The position numbers and the translations under genes are program-made. From positions 22,980,846-23,044,845 of the forward strand of contig JAFMSR010000007.1 of assembly GCA_022818135.1 (NCBI GenBank): a stretch of 64,000 nucleotides of DNA, in the 5' to 3' direction. Below are positions 48,601 to 59,593 of this stretch, in pieces; positions within the stretch are counted from its first letter, which is position 1, and each line of letters opens with the position of its first letter. Source of the DNA: Saxidomus purpurata. Lineage: Eukaryota > Mollusca > Bivalvia > Venerida > Veneridae. The notes beneath the pieces are model-generated. The model had not been told where the DNA came from. It was given only the letters and a program-made list of their open reading frames with translations, and did not search any database.

Positions 48601-51600
48601 AAAAAGATATATCTCTACTGTACAGAGATATCTCATCTTCATCAGAAGATCTCTCTGAAAAGAGATTTCTGTTTGAAAACAGAGAGATATCTCTTGAATT
48701 TAAAGCGATATATCCGTTACTTTGAAGATAATTCTCAAAAGAAGAAAGATATCTCTCAAATAATGTTAAATAGATATCTCTGTAGATATCACTTAAAATC
48801 CAGGAGACATAAAAACTTTCTGTGAAACAAAGATATCTTTTAGCGTGAAAGAGATATCTCTATCAAAACGAATGATATCTCTTTGAAATTATAGAGATAT
48901 CTGTTTTTGGAATAAATAAAAAATTGGCTTGCGATACTCTCAGAATTTAACAGCTATTGTGATAACCTTACGCCAGAAGAGTGGTTGTCAGTTTAAACAT
49001 CTAACATTCCTAGAAGTTTCTGTCCGCGATATGCCTTACAGGATATTTTGGCGGTTGTTGCGATTTCGGCAAGTTTACGATTACGCAACTATTTTGCACC
49101 GCATATTTAAAGCGTTATACAGTATCAAAAAATCATTTTAGCCATGTAGAGCGTTTCTGATTTAGCTATGTACATACATGTAATATTCTACGCTTGATCT
49201 GCACGAAATTCACGATTTTTACAAGTATGATGTGCACAACACCACATGGATACGAAGTAGTGCTCGCTGTTTTATGTATACTTGTACCGAACAAGTGATC
49301 TTTTAATTTCTGTATTCTATAAATAATTTGCACTAGTTCAATTGCAGTAGAGTGTTGTCATTCATTTTTTTTAATGGACGTTAGCAGAAGATATCTTCTT
49401 TTTGCACGGCTCCTTCATGAAAAACAATTCAATTTTCGGTGACTAGCAGATTTCCTCACCACTCTGTTGATCAGAAAGTCATATATTGAAAGAAGTCATA
49501 ATTTCCCTTTGTAAACAGAACACCGTTGTTCTTTATAAGGATTGTGCAAGTTCGGCTACTTTGTCCATGGTAGACACTGCAAATGCAAGCATTGAAATCC
49601 GTGTTGCGCATATTTTATCGAATATTTTCTCATAATATACATTGCCTACAATAAATCAGCGGCGACTGAGACAAGTAGTATCCAGCAGTTAGTGCAAAAG
49701 ATGACAGATTGCACACATACTTCATCCTATGAATGAGCCAAATGATCAGTTTCATTCTTGTAACAGGAACTTCCATGTCATACGCACTAAATTTGTATTT
49801 GTTGATAAAGATGGTATTGTATGTAAAGCGAGTCGTGATTTCCGGGCTGTCTTAATGATGCGCAACAGTCAAAACTAATGACAGAAGCTTACATTTTCAT
49901 ATGCATGTGTCCCACCGGGGGAAAATTCATCCCGACCGACACCCTGTCAGATGTGACGTAAGAGAGACGAAAGTATCGCAAGATTAACAGAATAATTCTG
50001 AGATACTGAATAATGGTAAAGCACTCTATAAGAAAGATTAAGTCGATAATAAGTCGATAATCTCTATAGGGCCCATTTCTTGACATTTCCTTCCGCGTGT
50101 GTTTGATCAAACACCAAAATTGCTTACAGTTCATGTATTTAGGTCGCAAACCCCTGTGGTATTTTATAATTTTGTTATTCACAGCTTTTTAGAACATTTG
50201 AGAAAGTCCCCGAAGTACGTAGTAAGTTTTCGTTTCCGTTTACGTTTCAGTTTCAGTTAGAAAGGTCTAATATTAATAGATACCATATCGTAAATAACAC
50301 TGCATTATTGTGCATCTTCATGCACCAGTTTGTTTATAATACAGGTGATTCGATACAGGAATGGCATTGTTCATTCGCACACCATGGAGCTAGAAGACAA
50401 CGATGTAACTATTTACATCAACGATATGATTTCAGTTCTGGAAGATGGAAAAGCACTCTTTAATAAAAAAGAGTCAAACGCAGCAGTGCATAAACTGAAA
50501 GAGGTTTGTACTTTATCTAATGAAAATCAAATATCTGTTATAGATTACAGTCACAACTTTTGAAGCATCCCGTCTATGGTAACTATTTACTGTAAATCAT
50601 GAAATGTTCGCGATATTTTTCCCGCTTTTTTGCCAGAGGACTCGCTCGCGAATTCACCTTTATGCTAATTCATTGTGCTTTTTGCTTGTCGGTCTTTTCA
50701 GCTTAAAAGTGAAAGCTTCTTTATAACAACCATCGACGAATCCGAGGTTCGTAAGGCTACGCTGAAGGCTTTAAATGAAAAAGAAAAGGAGTTTGCACAG
50801 AAGCTGGACGATGCTATGGGCAAACTTGCACTGGAGGCAGACGAAAACAAAACTAAGATAAAACAAGTTGCTATAGTGAGCGGAAAAGAAGTGAAAGAAG
50901 ACCTTTTTCAGACAGCAACGAAATTGAAAGACGATTTGGAGACTAAAGCTCATGCAAAACTAGCAGAGGAGACAATAGAAAGAAAACGTGAACTTGAGCA
51001 GACAGGGAAGCGAGTCGAGAAAGATGTAACGGAAATGAAAAGAAAAACGGATAAAGAGCTTGATGAAAAAGGGATTGACGTCAAGAAGACAATTACAGAA
51101 GAGGCCATGCAAAGAACCTACGAAATTGAGCAGAAAGGAAAACAAGTCGAAGATAGTGTTGTAAGAACTGGAACAAATTTGAAGATGCAACTGGAAAATG
51201 AGCTTGATCAAAATGTGGCCGATGCCAAACAAAAGATAAAAATGTTTAATCAACAGTTACAAGGAAGAGACATTGTAAGTAAATTTACTATACTACTAAA
51301 TCGATTTCGAACTAGGACATCTATATAATTAAAACATTTCCTGTATATTATATTTTCATGAAATTAAAAAAGACCTGCGTTAATTGACTGTTTTCGATAG
51401 AATAATTCTTTAATAGTTTGCATTTTCGTTAATGATTCATACCTTTTTTGTTCATAGAATCAGCAAGTAGATTATAAATGAATGATAGGCAATTTTGCCC
51501 ATGACACAGTCGAAGAAAACAGCCTCTTTAGGGTGGTGCGGTGGTTGGGTGGGTAACGCTTTGGACTACCAACCGAAAAGTTCCCGGTTCGAATCCCGAT

Positions 51601-54600
51601 CGGGGCACTGGAAATTTCAGAAAAGCTTGTTATTAACGTGTATCGGTTCTATACACCGGGCATGTAAAGGAACCAATGGTCTATTTGTAAAAAGATACTA
51701 AGTTTAGGGTCTGGTACCCGGATTCCATTGTATCTGCATACGTCTTTTTAACTTGTGCCTCCTTCTTAAAAATTGTTTAATATGAATGTAATGTTATTTA
51801 ATCGGCAAGAGTAAATAGCTTAGAAGGTAATGATCCGATAAATGTTTACTAGTACAACATTTTATGTATTTTACATTGAAGTTTTCAGCTGCTTGATTGC
51901 TCAATGATCCGTAAATAGAAATTTATATCAAATGTCAAGCGGTAATGTACACTTGACATACCCAATCATTGTACCCCACGCTAAAATGGTTCGAAATTTA
52001 AGGGTACGCAATACTGGCTCTGATTACGAAACTTATTGGAAATTATATCAACGAAGCATTGATGGGGAGAAGAATGAGGCATTGTATAGAATTATAAGAA
52101 AGACAAAACATTTTCAGGAATGTGTATAAAATGATTTATTCACATTTCAAAGTACAAACCTGCATTCGAAGGAAAGGTTTGCGTTTTTTTAAACAAGATG
52201 GCGGACGGCAGAGTTCAGTAACCTGTAGTATTTATGACGTCAGTGACATTGAGGTAACATAAGGGCATTTGAGGGTCTGTTTATGTTCAGTCGTAATGAA
52301 TTTAAGATGAACCGAATCTTTCACAATTTAAGGAAAGGAACGGTAAAGAAAATCCTTTTAACGTGGTATATTGGGATATATTACCCGCCTCGACATAATA
52401 TCACCCTCGCCTAACGGCTGGGGTAATATATAGCTAGGAGGGTAACATATCCCAATATCTGCCACTTCAAAAACCAAATAACATATAATCTAAGTTCTAT
52501 TTGATTTGTGTTACGATTGTGATATAGAATCTTGATGGTAAATAGAATTTCACCGAATGGATGTTGCAGCCAATCATTTATTGTTTGAGCTACGTTATTT
52601 GATGTCTTGTTTCCTCTTAGGTTGGTGATGAATAATGTTTTTATGTACATTGGCTTCAGAGGCAATACTATAAATGTTCACATTATACAACTTCTTTGCC
52701 GTTGTTACCTAGGTAAAATATTCAGATACTGAGTCCGCAATGAATGCATATATACACAGATGAATCACTGTAAGATAGCAAATACGCACGGTTAATAGAT
52801 AATTTTAATCAAATAAAATTATTATAAGAGATTGAGCATGATTTGAAGAAAATTAGCAAATTAGGCAGCAGAGACATATTGAAACATGTACATTTGTATT
52901 AAAACGATATATGAAAAGGATGAAAAACGACTTACACAAACTACTATCATTTATGAGAATTGATTATCTGTAGCTTTGTCATTATATGAACTAGAGTCTC
53001 TGACATTTTATTTTCAGTACTTTTTTGTCCTTTCATCTCTAAACGAACGTCAGCATTCAATTTGGTCCCTTTTTATGCAAATTCTGTTACAATATAGTGA
53101 CATATATGCAGACAAGCTGCTTTCCACTAACCAAATTCTGACATGAGATACATATATTATGGTAGGCATTTAACCTGCAGATGCAGAGCATATAGAGCAC
53201 CTTTGTAACTCTGTACATGAATAGATTTAATACCGGTATTTCACTATAGGAAGATTTTGAAATGCTTATACTTTCTAAGTGCATTTAAATTTGATAAAAC
53301 AGTATTTACTTGCTACATTTTGTGCATATTGTTCCACTACATTGCAGCAATTGCTTTGTTTATATAGCAGGGGACAGGCAATATGTCGTTAAACTTACTT
53401 CGGAGGCTTTGGAAAGGCACTACGTACTTTCAATACAAGCTGTATTATATACTGATCTGTAACCTTTCTGAATTGTGACCTTATTTTTTACGACTATAGG
53501 AACAAGAGAACACTCGGCAATGGTCAACGATGAAATCGGTTCAAAATCCAGATGAATACGTTCAATGGAAAGCAGGTTTGTAACTGAAGTGATTTTTTAC
53601 AAATTATTACCGTTTAGGTGAAATACGTGTATATTTGTATATGTTACTGATTAAGGCATTTGAACTGAATGCACACAATTTGCTATAGAAGGACACGGGT
53701 ATATATTCATATCATCCAGAAGTGATTATCAGCGTATTTTTGGACTAGCAGACTGCCATTTGTCTAGAGTCTATACTAAATGTCTTCTCTTCTAACATTT
53801 CAAAACATCTCCTTACTCTGTGACTCAAAGTTGAGATGAGATTGCATAGAGATTATTTTTGATAGAGATGTTTTTCTTTAGACAGAAAAAATCTCTGAAA
53901 TATAGGTCATCTGGGGTCAAAAGCTAGGTCATGGGGTAAAAACATTGTGTATGCAATAGAGGCCGCACTGGATCTTCATGAAAGCTGGTCAGTATGGTTG
54001 CCTTGAAAAAATCTAGAGCGAGTTTGATTATGGGTCATCTCGGGTTAAGAATACGTCACGTGATCAAATCATAGAAAAACCTTGTGTAGAGGTTGCATTT
54101 TTCACTGGATCTTCATAGAACTTTTTATTATGATTGCCTTAATAAAATCTAGGTCGAGTTTGAAAATGGGTCATCTGAATAAAAAAAAAGGTCACGGGGT
54201 CAAATCACCGAAAACCTTGAACATTTCGTAGAGGTTTTAATTTTTCAATTAATCTTTATGAAACTTTGTCAGAATGATTATCTTGATGAACTCTATATTT
54301 AGTTTTGATATGGGTCATCTGGGGTCAAAACTAGGTCACGGGGTCAAATCATAGAAAAACCTTGTGTACGAAATAGAGGTTGCATTTTTGATTGAATCGT
54401 TATGAAACTGTTCATATAACTTGGTCAGAATGATTATCTTGATTAAATCAAGATCGACATTGTATATGGATTATCTGGTGTAAAATCCAGGTCACGGGGT
54501 CAAACTATAGGAAGACAATGGCAACATATTATAACCGAGGCAAATTCTCAGAATGACATATTCTCGGCAGCGCTCATTCGGGTACTAATATAGCTATTTT

Positions 54601-57600
54601 CATTCGGGAAATGTAATTCCTTGGCTGTTATCGCTGGTCTCTATGCATTTTCAGTTATAAAATGTACACAATTCACGAAGAAAAATGAAAGAACACGACT
54701 GTCTATCATTTTTTATAATCATAGAAAATATAATAATTCTATGTTGTTAAACGCTTTTGTCACATTTAAAATGTTGTAGCAATCATTAAAAAAGTTAGTA
54801 GACTTACTAGACTAATTATGTAAGAATTGGTGATACCACGCAACGTCACAGAATCAACTAATAGAAATTCATGGAAATCTGTACGATTCATTTCAGAATC
54901 TATGAAGATCGTACTTTAATTTTTGCCTGGGTTTTAAATTTAGCAGTTTGTTTAATGAAATCGGTTTCGCAATATGTAAAGTATCGTTAAGTCTCCATTA
55001 GTTCTCTGTATCCATATTAAGTTAAAAAACGCTTTAAAATTATATATTTTTTAAAATTTAACAGGATTTCAGAGAAAGTTGGTCAGTGTATACATGAAAC
55101 GCGCAGTAACGGTATCTGCATTACCCCTCCAGCCAGAAAAATACCAGAGAAATGTCGAGGATATGTACGTCCCTCCATGGATGACTGTTGAAATAAATAG
55201 CAATGAGAAATCTGGTAAAGCTAGCGAAATTCCAATATCCACGAATGAAATCTTTAAGACTGAAGAAAGGCTTGCAAAAAATATTTTCATTCTTGGCGAA
55301 GCGGGTTCAGGGAAAACAACACTCTGCAAAAGTCTGATTTATTACTGGTGCCTTGCGCATTCCGGGCGCATACCTAAAACTGGTGAATCAAACATAATAG
55401 ATGAATTGAGTAAATACGAATTTCTGTTTTATGTTGCTCTTCGGCACTATCCAGACTGTAACAGTATAGAGATGATGTTGAAAGAAATACATCATGATCC
55501 CAATCTTATCACTCTTCTGCAAAAGGAATCTGATAAATGTCTTATTCTTCTGGATGGTCTTGATGAGTGGACACCACAAAGTCAACGTGCATCACAGTTT
55601 CAAACATCTGGACTTCCAGCACGTGATTTGTTCGCGGACTATACCATCATAACAACGTCAAGAGACTGGAAATTCGATACCTTAAGAATAAGTGACAGCG
55701 AAGTAGACAACAAGATTAAACTTAAAGGAATAAATGGCGAAGCAATCATAGATTTGAGTGCAAAAACAGTAGAAAGGCTGAATAAAGTATTCAACAAAAA
55801 CAAGGTTGCAGAAATGTTTAAAATCGATATCAAGAAAAGCCCCGTAGCGGATGTAAAACACGTACCAATGATATTGCAACAGTTAGTATGCCTATGGTTT
55901 GACGATAAACTCAAGGGAACTTCGAGATGCGCTGTGTACAGTAGCATGCTGGATCTCTACTTCGACTGGAAAGCCCTGAAGATATTAGTGAACCAGAAAC
56001 TTTTCTCGCCTCCAATAACTATGTCTCAGTTGCGACTTCCGGAGTTTTTGAACGATTACATAGCATGTGTAAATAATAAATACATTATTTATCACTTGTC
56101 TCATTTGGCGTTTGAAACACTGTTTGACGGACAAATAGACGGTTGTCTCGCGTTTACCAACACTACTTTTGAAGATTTGAACATACCAGATAACGTGATA
56201 GTATATTGTTTGAAAGCAGGCATCTTAACTGAAGATCAAAGCGCGTGTATGTTTGCAAGCAGACGACAGCCGTCTTCCTTTTCATTTGTGCACAAGTCAT
56301 TGCAAGAATATTTAGCAGCTATGTATGTCGCTATACAGTGCGAGACAATGTCTCAGTCTTCTAGTGAATCTGATATTGGTAAACATACAGAAGATTTGTG
56401 TCAATTCGTGTCAGAGTACTTTAAAAGTTGTACATCAGTTACAAATATTTTACAACAGTCGAATGTTTTCATTATGCTTAGCGGTTTAAAACCACTTTTG
56501 CTACCATACATAAGTAGATATATCTGTAGTATTGCAGTTTCAGATAATCAAATGATACAGGAAAGGAAACTCGCTCATGAACATTTCGCTTCTATCGAGT
56601 TAAAAATGAGCATTCAGACCTGCATTGAGAGTTGTGTAAAGGAAGTTTCATCAAGAGGGATAGAGAGTCAAAACAGTGTTTACATTGCTGATATCGTAGT
56701 TTTTGCATCTAGTGTCGAAACAGCCTTTCCAGAAGGGCAAATGTTTCGATTAAACAGCGTGCTTTCTGTAAATGTAATTACGCAATTTTTCAGGAAAGAA
56801 CAATATATACAACGCGTGTTTGATCTCTTAAATCATCTTTGTCAATTTCAATGGATCAGTCTTCAGTCAATCAAATATTACAGCGCAGGGTGTGCACAGG
56901 CAGGTATAGCGAAGATTGAAGAGAAGATTATTGAACTTGTTGCTAAACAACCTCCAAGGCTGCAAATCGTTTGTCTGCAATGTGAAAGTCAGCGAACAGT
57001 GCAATCACTTATAGAGAAATTGTCGCTTTTGCATCATTTAACGTCGTTGGAAATATCAAAGTTCTTAATCGGCATCTCAATTTCACATTTGTCATGTACG
57101 TCACTGTGTGAATTTCTCGAGCAGAGTACTCAGTTACAGCAGATACGACTAAATGTTATGTGTGATATTAGAGACGTACACTTGATAAACTTGACAAAAA
57201 GCAAGAACCTTCAGTACCTTCATGTATGTAATAGAAGCTATTTAAATAAAAGTAGCATCTACGTGACACATTTCAGTTCTGATAGCATGGAAAACTGTAT
57301 CTTAGATACACTAAATATTGATATATTCAAAAAGTCGTGCGGTTCTTTGCATAATGCATGTAATTTAAAACTCCTTTCACTTTTGGGTAAAGACATGATG
57401 ATGAAAGACATCACTGTGACAGAGAACCTGACAAGACTCTTGCCATCATTGATCAGTCTCAATACTCTGGAGTTAGAACGTTTTCTTATTACTGACACTA
57501 TTATTACACGTCCATCTGATATGAAACACCTGAAATTAATCAAGCTTCTGCATGTCACAATGAGCTTACCGACATGGCAAAAGTTTATAGACAGTCTTTC

Positions 57601-57769
57601 TGCACTGCCGCAAGCTGTACAAGTGACAGTATGTGGGTTGATAATTAAGTCAAAACCTCATCGAATCATAGGCCCATCTGCAAGACAGTACGTCAGAGAA
57701 AAAACAAAAATCTTCCGAGTGACAAGAGATGGCAAAGTCTTTTTTGATTTTGTAACAAAAAAAGCATAA
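45058..57769 (+). CDS. HEPN-NACHT-LRR-like (NLR-like) protein, copy 2, intact
   Basis: The coding join is 45058-45603, 50345-50503, 50702-51274, 53500-53575 and 55065-57769, giving 1352 residues and a TAA stop. Residues 1-182 are the Cys-rich CXorf38/DZIP3-like domain. HEPN motif RNGIVH is at 187-192. Charged repeat coil spans 236-426. P-loop GEAGSGKTT is at 529-537, Walker B LLDGLDEW around 612-620, TTSRDW near 648-653 and FVHKSLQEYLAA at 859-870. Irregular LRR-like segments run from about 1090 to the end. All splice sites are GT-AG and all phases fit. By analogy with NLRs it is likely an intracellular sensor whose NACHT drives assembly and whose HEPN part may act on RNA. That function is inference. 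Confidence 0.88.
45783..45893 (+). repeat. Dispersed repeat copy in intron 1
   Basis: Same family as 1467-1626 (shared 'gtaaattcaaagag' and 'tcattatcctatcagta'). Confidence 0.55.
46113..47805. mobile_element. Long-hairpin transposon FB3, 1693 bp (intron 1, copy 2)
   Basis: Arms of about 400-470 bp (46113-46585 and 47398-47805) are inverse complements starting TATGGAACAGTTTTGGTGC. The right arm lacks about 70 bp. TGTTTT flanks both sides (46107-46112, 47806-47811), a 6-bp target duplication. The arms here are unique sequence, not arrays. The 0.8-kb loop has a 'ccgtccgtctgtctgtc' run and repeated 'aaggtcaaggtcac' phrases. There is no transposase. The ends fit the TAYGR pattern of FB1 and FB2. 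Confidence 0.82.
48158..48936. mobile_element. Foldback/palindrome-array element FB4, 779 bp (intron 1, copy 2)
   Basis: The ends TATGGCAAGCCAATTT and the inverse of TATCGCAAGCCAATTT are separated by an array of AGAGATATCTCT-type palindromes. CTCTGA precedes and CTCTCA follows, a 6-bp target duplication with one mismatch. Copy 1 lacks it. Because the unit is itself palindromic, the whole element could fold in many registers. Confidence 0.72.
48943..50344. other. Remainder of intron 1, copy 2
   Basis: No exon or clear repeat. Together with FB3 and FB4 this makes up about 4.3 kb that copy 1 does not have. Confidence 0.45.
50345..50503 (+). CDS. Copy 2 coding exon 2: HEPN catalytic helix
   Basis: 53 codons between ACAG and GTTTGT. 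It opens VIRYRNGIVHS. The R-N-x3-H residues are kept, and the Asp of copy 1 is Gly here. Confidence 0.87.
50702..51274 (+). CDS. Copy 2 coding exon 3: repeat coiled coil
   Basis: 191 codons between TTTTCAG and GTAAGT. Same three GK-x-V repeats as copy 1, with differences mostly at exposed charged positions. No gaps relative to copy 1. Confidence 0.87.
51531..51620 (+). repeat. tRNA-derived SINE in intron 3 (copy 2)
   Basis: The head GGTGGGTAACGC and B box GGTTCGAATCCC are intact. It is the orthologue of 20675-20766. Confidence 0.65.
52355..52470. repeat. Hairpin repeat in intron 3 (copy 2)
   Basis: 'gatatattacccgcctcg' and 'gagggtaacatatc' arms. Counterpart of 21290-21410. The rest of intron 3 (51621-53499) shows no further feature. 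Confidence 0.55.
53500..53575 (+). CDS. Copy 2 coding exon 4: short linker
   Basis: 76 nt between CTATAG and GTTTGT, phase 1 at the end. Reads EQENTRQW...NPDEYVQWKA. Confidence 0.82.
53860..54510 (+). repeat. 'Gggtcatctggggtcaaa' repeat (intron 4, copy 2)
   Basis: Four or five units of about 150 bp with 'gggtcatct', 'aggtcacggggtcaaatcatag' and 'aaccttgtgta'. It is longer than the copy-1 version at 25660-26000. Confidence 0.65.
55065..57769 (+). CDS. Copy 2 coding exon 5: NACHT plus LRR-like tail
   Basis: A single large exon of about 901 codons. After the NACHT module, the segment with NHLCQFQWISLQ spans the place where copy 1 has its TGA. The tail has irregular LxxLxL-type stretches (LTSLEISKF, LQQIRLNV, LNTLELERF, LKLIKLLHV) spaced about 28-40 residues apart, as in degenerate LRRs of NLRs. 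It ends VTKKA and TAA. Confidence 0.9.
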
Positions 57770-58554
57770 TTTTGAAAATTAAATGAATAAGAAACTACCG
57801 AGCTACGAACTATCCTATGTTAATAGTATACATTATGTAGAGTAATTCTTATTCACTTTCAAAATAATGAAATGTCTAACCTAACTTGAAAGGTGACGAT
57901 ATTGGGTATATCAAAAGTTATACAAATAATTGAGACGATTTTTCTTATTACAGTAACTGTGTTTTGTACTAGCAATTTGCGCTTACGTGAATATTGTATT
58001 ATGCTGGTGCAGCAATCATAAACAAAGTCAGTTTATTATTAGTGTTTACATTCCCAGGATTACTTTGAATTTACTGATAAAGTAACGTAAATTTATTGAT
58101 AGGATAATTGTAGAACCATGTTCTATTCAATCTAAAACAATTTTGACATATCATCTGCCATATTCAAGTTGTTTCTTCAAGAAAAAGAGTTGCCAGAAAG
58201 CCTTTCTTTGTTTTGCAATATTATTGAAAAAAATATTGCGCTATGTATGTTTCTTATAATATGTACTTATCGATTTAAAAAGCAAAGTTAGAAATATTTT
58301 TGGTACAAATAAAGGTTATTTCTGCCAGTAAGACATCTTTCGTGATAAAATGAGAGCTACTTGTAGATGTGATCCTAGGACTTTAATACAACAGGACACT
58401 GTGTAAATAGGATTTACCAGAAATTAAAAATGACGTTTAATGTAATGTACAGGCAATTAAATAGTGAATAGTTTGTACTTGTTTATTCATTTATAGTTCG
58501 GTAGATAGTTGTGATATTTTCTGCATAAACACAACGAAGAAAAAATGTACCATT
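57770..58554 (+). other. 3' flank of copy 2
   Basis: AATAAA at 58308-58313 matches the copy-1 signal at 30010-30015. A dispersed repeat copy (58055-58200, minus) lies within it. Confidence 0.4.
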
Positions 58555-58920
58555 CACTAGCGGATCCAGGGGGCGCACCCGGCGCCCCCCTAAAATTCCC
58601 CAACCTTACATAAATATCTGAGTATAAATTTATATTTTCTGTTTCCGAAATCGGTATCTTAAAAGTATCAAAAACACGTTTGAAATGCAGGAAAATGCAC
58701 GAAATGGCACCCTCGAAAAATTGTTCATTGCCATTCGATTATACATGTTAATTATACACTCGCTCGCTGCTCCACCGCTATTTAGTGTTCGATTACTTAA
58801 AAACAAAGAATAAAACACAGTCATAATTGCCGTCTTATAAGGCTTGAGCAGAACCAACAAATGGCAAAAAAGTTACGCCCCCCCCACACACACTAAGACC
58901 AAATCCTGGATCCGCCCCTG
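58555..58920. mobile_element. hAT-like MITE, 366 bp, unit 2 only
   Basis: The ends CACTAGCGGATCCAGG and CCTGGATCCGCCCCTG are inverted copies of the widespread 'GCGGATCCAGG' hAT-type terminus. Unit 1 has no insertion in 'taccactaacattt' (30238). CCATT occurs on both sides but a clean 8-bp duplication is not visible. There is no transposase. Confidence 0.7.
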
Positions 58921-59593
58921 CCATTTACATTTCTACCATTTTTAATTCGATTATGATTTCACCTAAATTATACATACTTGAAGAGAACAATATAGCATGA
59001 CGTTTTGCGAGTCTAACAATTGTTGCCTATAGATACATACCCGGCTTCACGTTGTCAAGTATAACACTGGTCGAGTACGAATTGCGCAATGTTTACCAAT
59101 GATTACATATTTCCTTATTGCCACGTTTACTCTGCCTTTGCCTTAAAGAGTTCGTTCATTATTCTATGGTACTGCACGTCGGCAAGGAATGTTAAATTAA
59201 AAGTTATCACACTTGTTGGAAATTGGTACATGCGTAAATCGTGTCAATCTGCGTTGCATGGCAATGGTTTTATTCCTACAATACGAATAATTCGTCACTT
59301 CGTGACCAGTAATAACTTAAAATAAGACACCACAAAACAGTATAAGGTGGAAAAAGATAAAGGAACAGTAAGGAGGGAAAATGAAGGAAGAAAGAAATAG
59401 AAAGGAGAGTAGAAATAAATAAATTAAAAGTTTGCAGTATCAGTGGCGCAATCATAAAAATAAAGTAATAATCATCACATCTTCATCACCAACAACTATC
59501 ATCATCACTTGTACATTAATGGTCATCACTATAAATAGAACTCTGAGTCCAAGCCCCTTTGCCATAAAACTTAAAGTTCCATCCATTGACATT

